This document shows positions 63,798 through 64,000 of a stretch of 64,000 nt of DNA, piece by piece. The stretch comes from Eutreptiella sp. 'Long Island Sound 2002' (Eukaryota > Euglenozoa > Euglenophyceae > Eutreptiales > Eutreptiaceae). The position numbers and the translations under genes are program-made. The DNA is taken from NCBI GenBank assembly GCA_964036045.1, contig OZ038388.1, forward strand, positions 9,028,223 through 9,092,222, written 5' to 3'. Position 1 is the stretch's first letter, and each line of letters begins with the position of its first letter. The notes beneath the pieces are model-generated. The model did no database searches, was not told the DNA's origin, and worked only from the letters and a program-made list of their open reading frames with translations.

Positions 63798-64000
63798 TAC
63801 AACGGATCCCGACGCCCACATGCCCCCCATCGAGGACTACCTCGGAGCGAGATTCTAATGAACATGGGGGGCTAGCGTAGAGCACAAAGCGAAATGTCGC
63901 CAGGCGGGCGGGACCAGAGAGAGCACCGTCCGGCCAGTCGTCCCGGCAGCTGTCCGACTCAGCATCCTCCTCGTCCGCCACCGCACCCTCGTCGGCTCCG

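Overview
The window is nuclear DNA from an intron-rich, repeat-rich, GC-rich eukaryote, most likely a protist or alga. The evidence is GT-AG introns up to 12.6 kb long, very small exons, non-LTR retrotransposon remains, many microsatellites and minisatellites, and CCCTAA telomere-type motifs. I cannot name the species from sequence alone. A striking base-level feature is the density of long C or G homopolymers, many of them 12 to 22 bases, in the non-coding DNA.

All genes I can support lie on the + strand. First is an apparently intronless TPM-domain protein (3999-5393) with a basic, presequence-like N-terminus, a possible membrane segment, four Cys-pair motifs and a Gly-rich tail ending in Trp. 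Second is part of a spliced single-pass membrane protein (exons between 14174 and 17626). Third is a kinesin-13-like motor gene, reconstructed here as 13 exons from 22904 to 60150. All 12 introns obey GT-AG, every reading phase joins, and only 1,435 bp of about 37.2 kb is coding. The joined product carries VRKRPLF, GQTGSGKT, SSRSH, DCAGSE and IPFR in the usual kinesin order. The P-loop codon for Ser is itself split by a 133-bp intron.

The rest is accessory DNA. A degraded LINE with recognisable reverse transcriptase lies at 9.2-12.0 kb. Three head-to-tail LINE 3' fragments, separated by (ACACC)n, fill the 8.9-kb kinesin intron 10. A LINE-ORF1-like zinc-knuckle pseudogene sits at the right edge. 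Kinesin intron 7 (12.6 kb) holds a 200-N assembly gap flanked by a near-identical 1.7-kb duplication, several minisatellites and one member (38222-38825) of a composite inverted-terminus element family. A larger relative (43669-46409) lies in intron 8. These elements have 17-bp inverted ends, tRNA-like modules and, in the larger copy, an internal 85-bp minisatellite. A second short family (about 190-355 bp, termini like GGGCTGTCCTTAAG) carries CCAACCG heptamer tracts.

No rRNA gene, intact tRNA gene, CRISPR array or prokaryotic operon was seen. The genes are unrelated in function and do not form a pathway.
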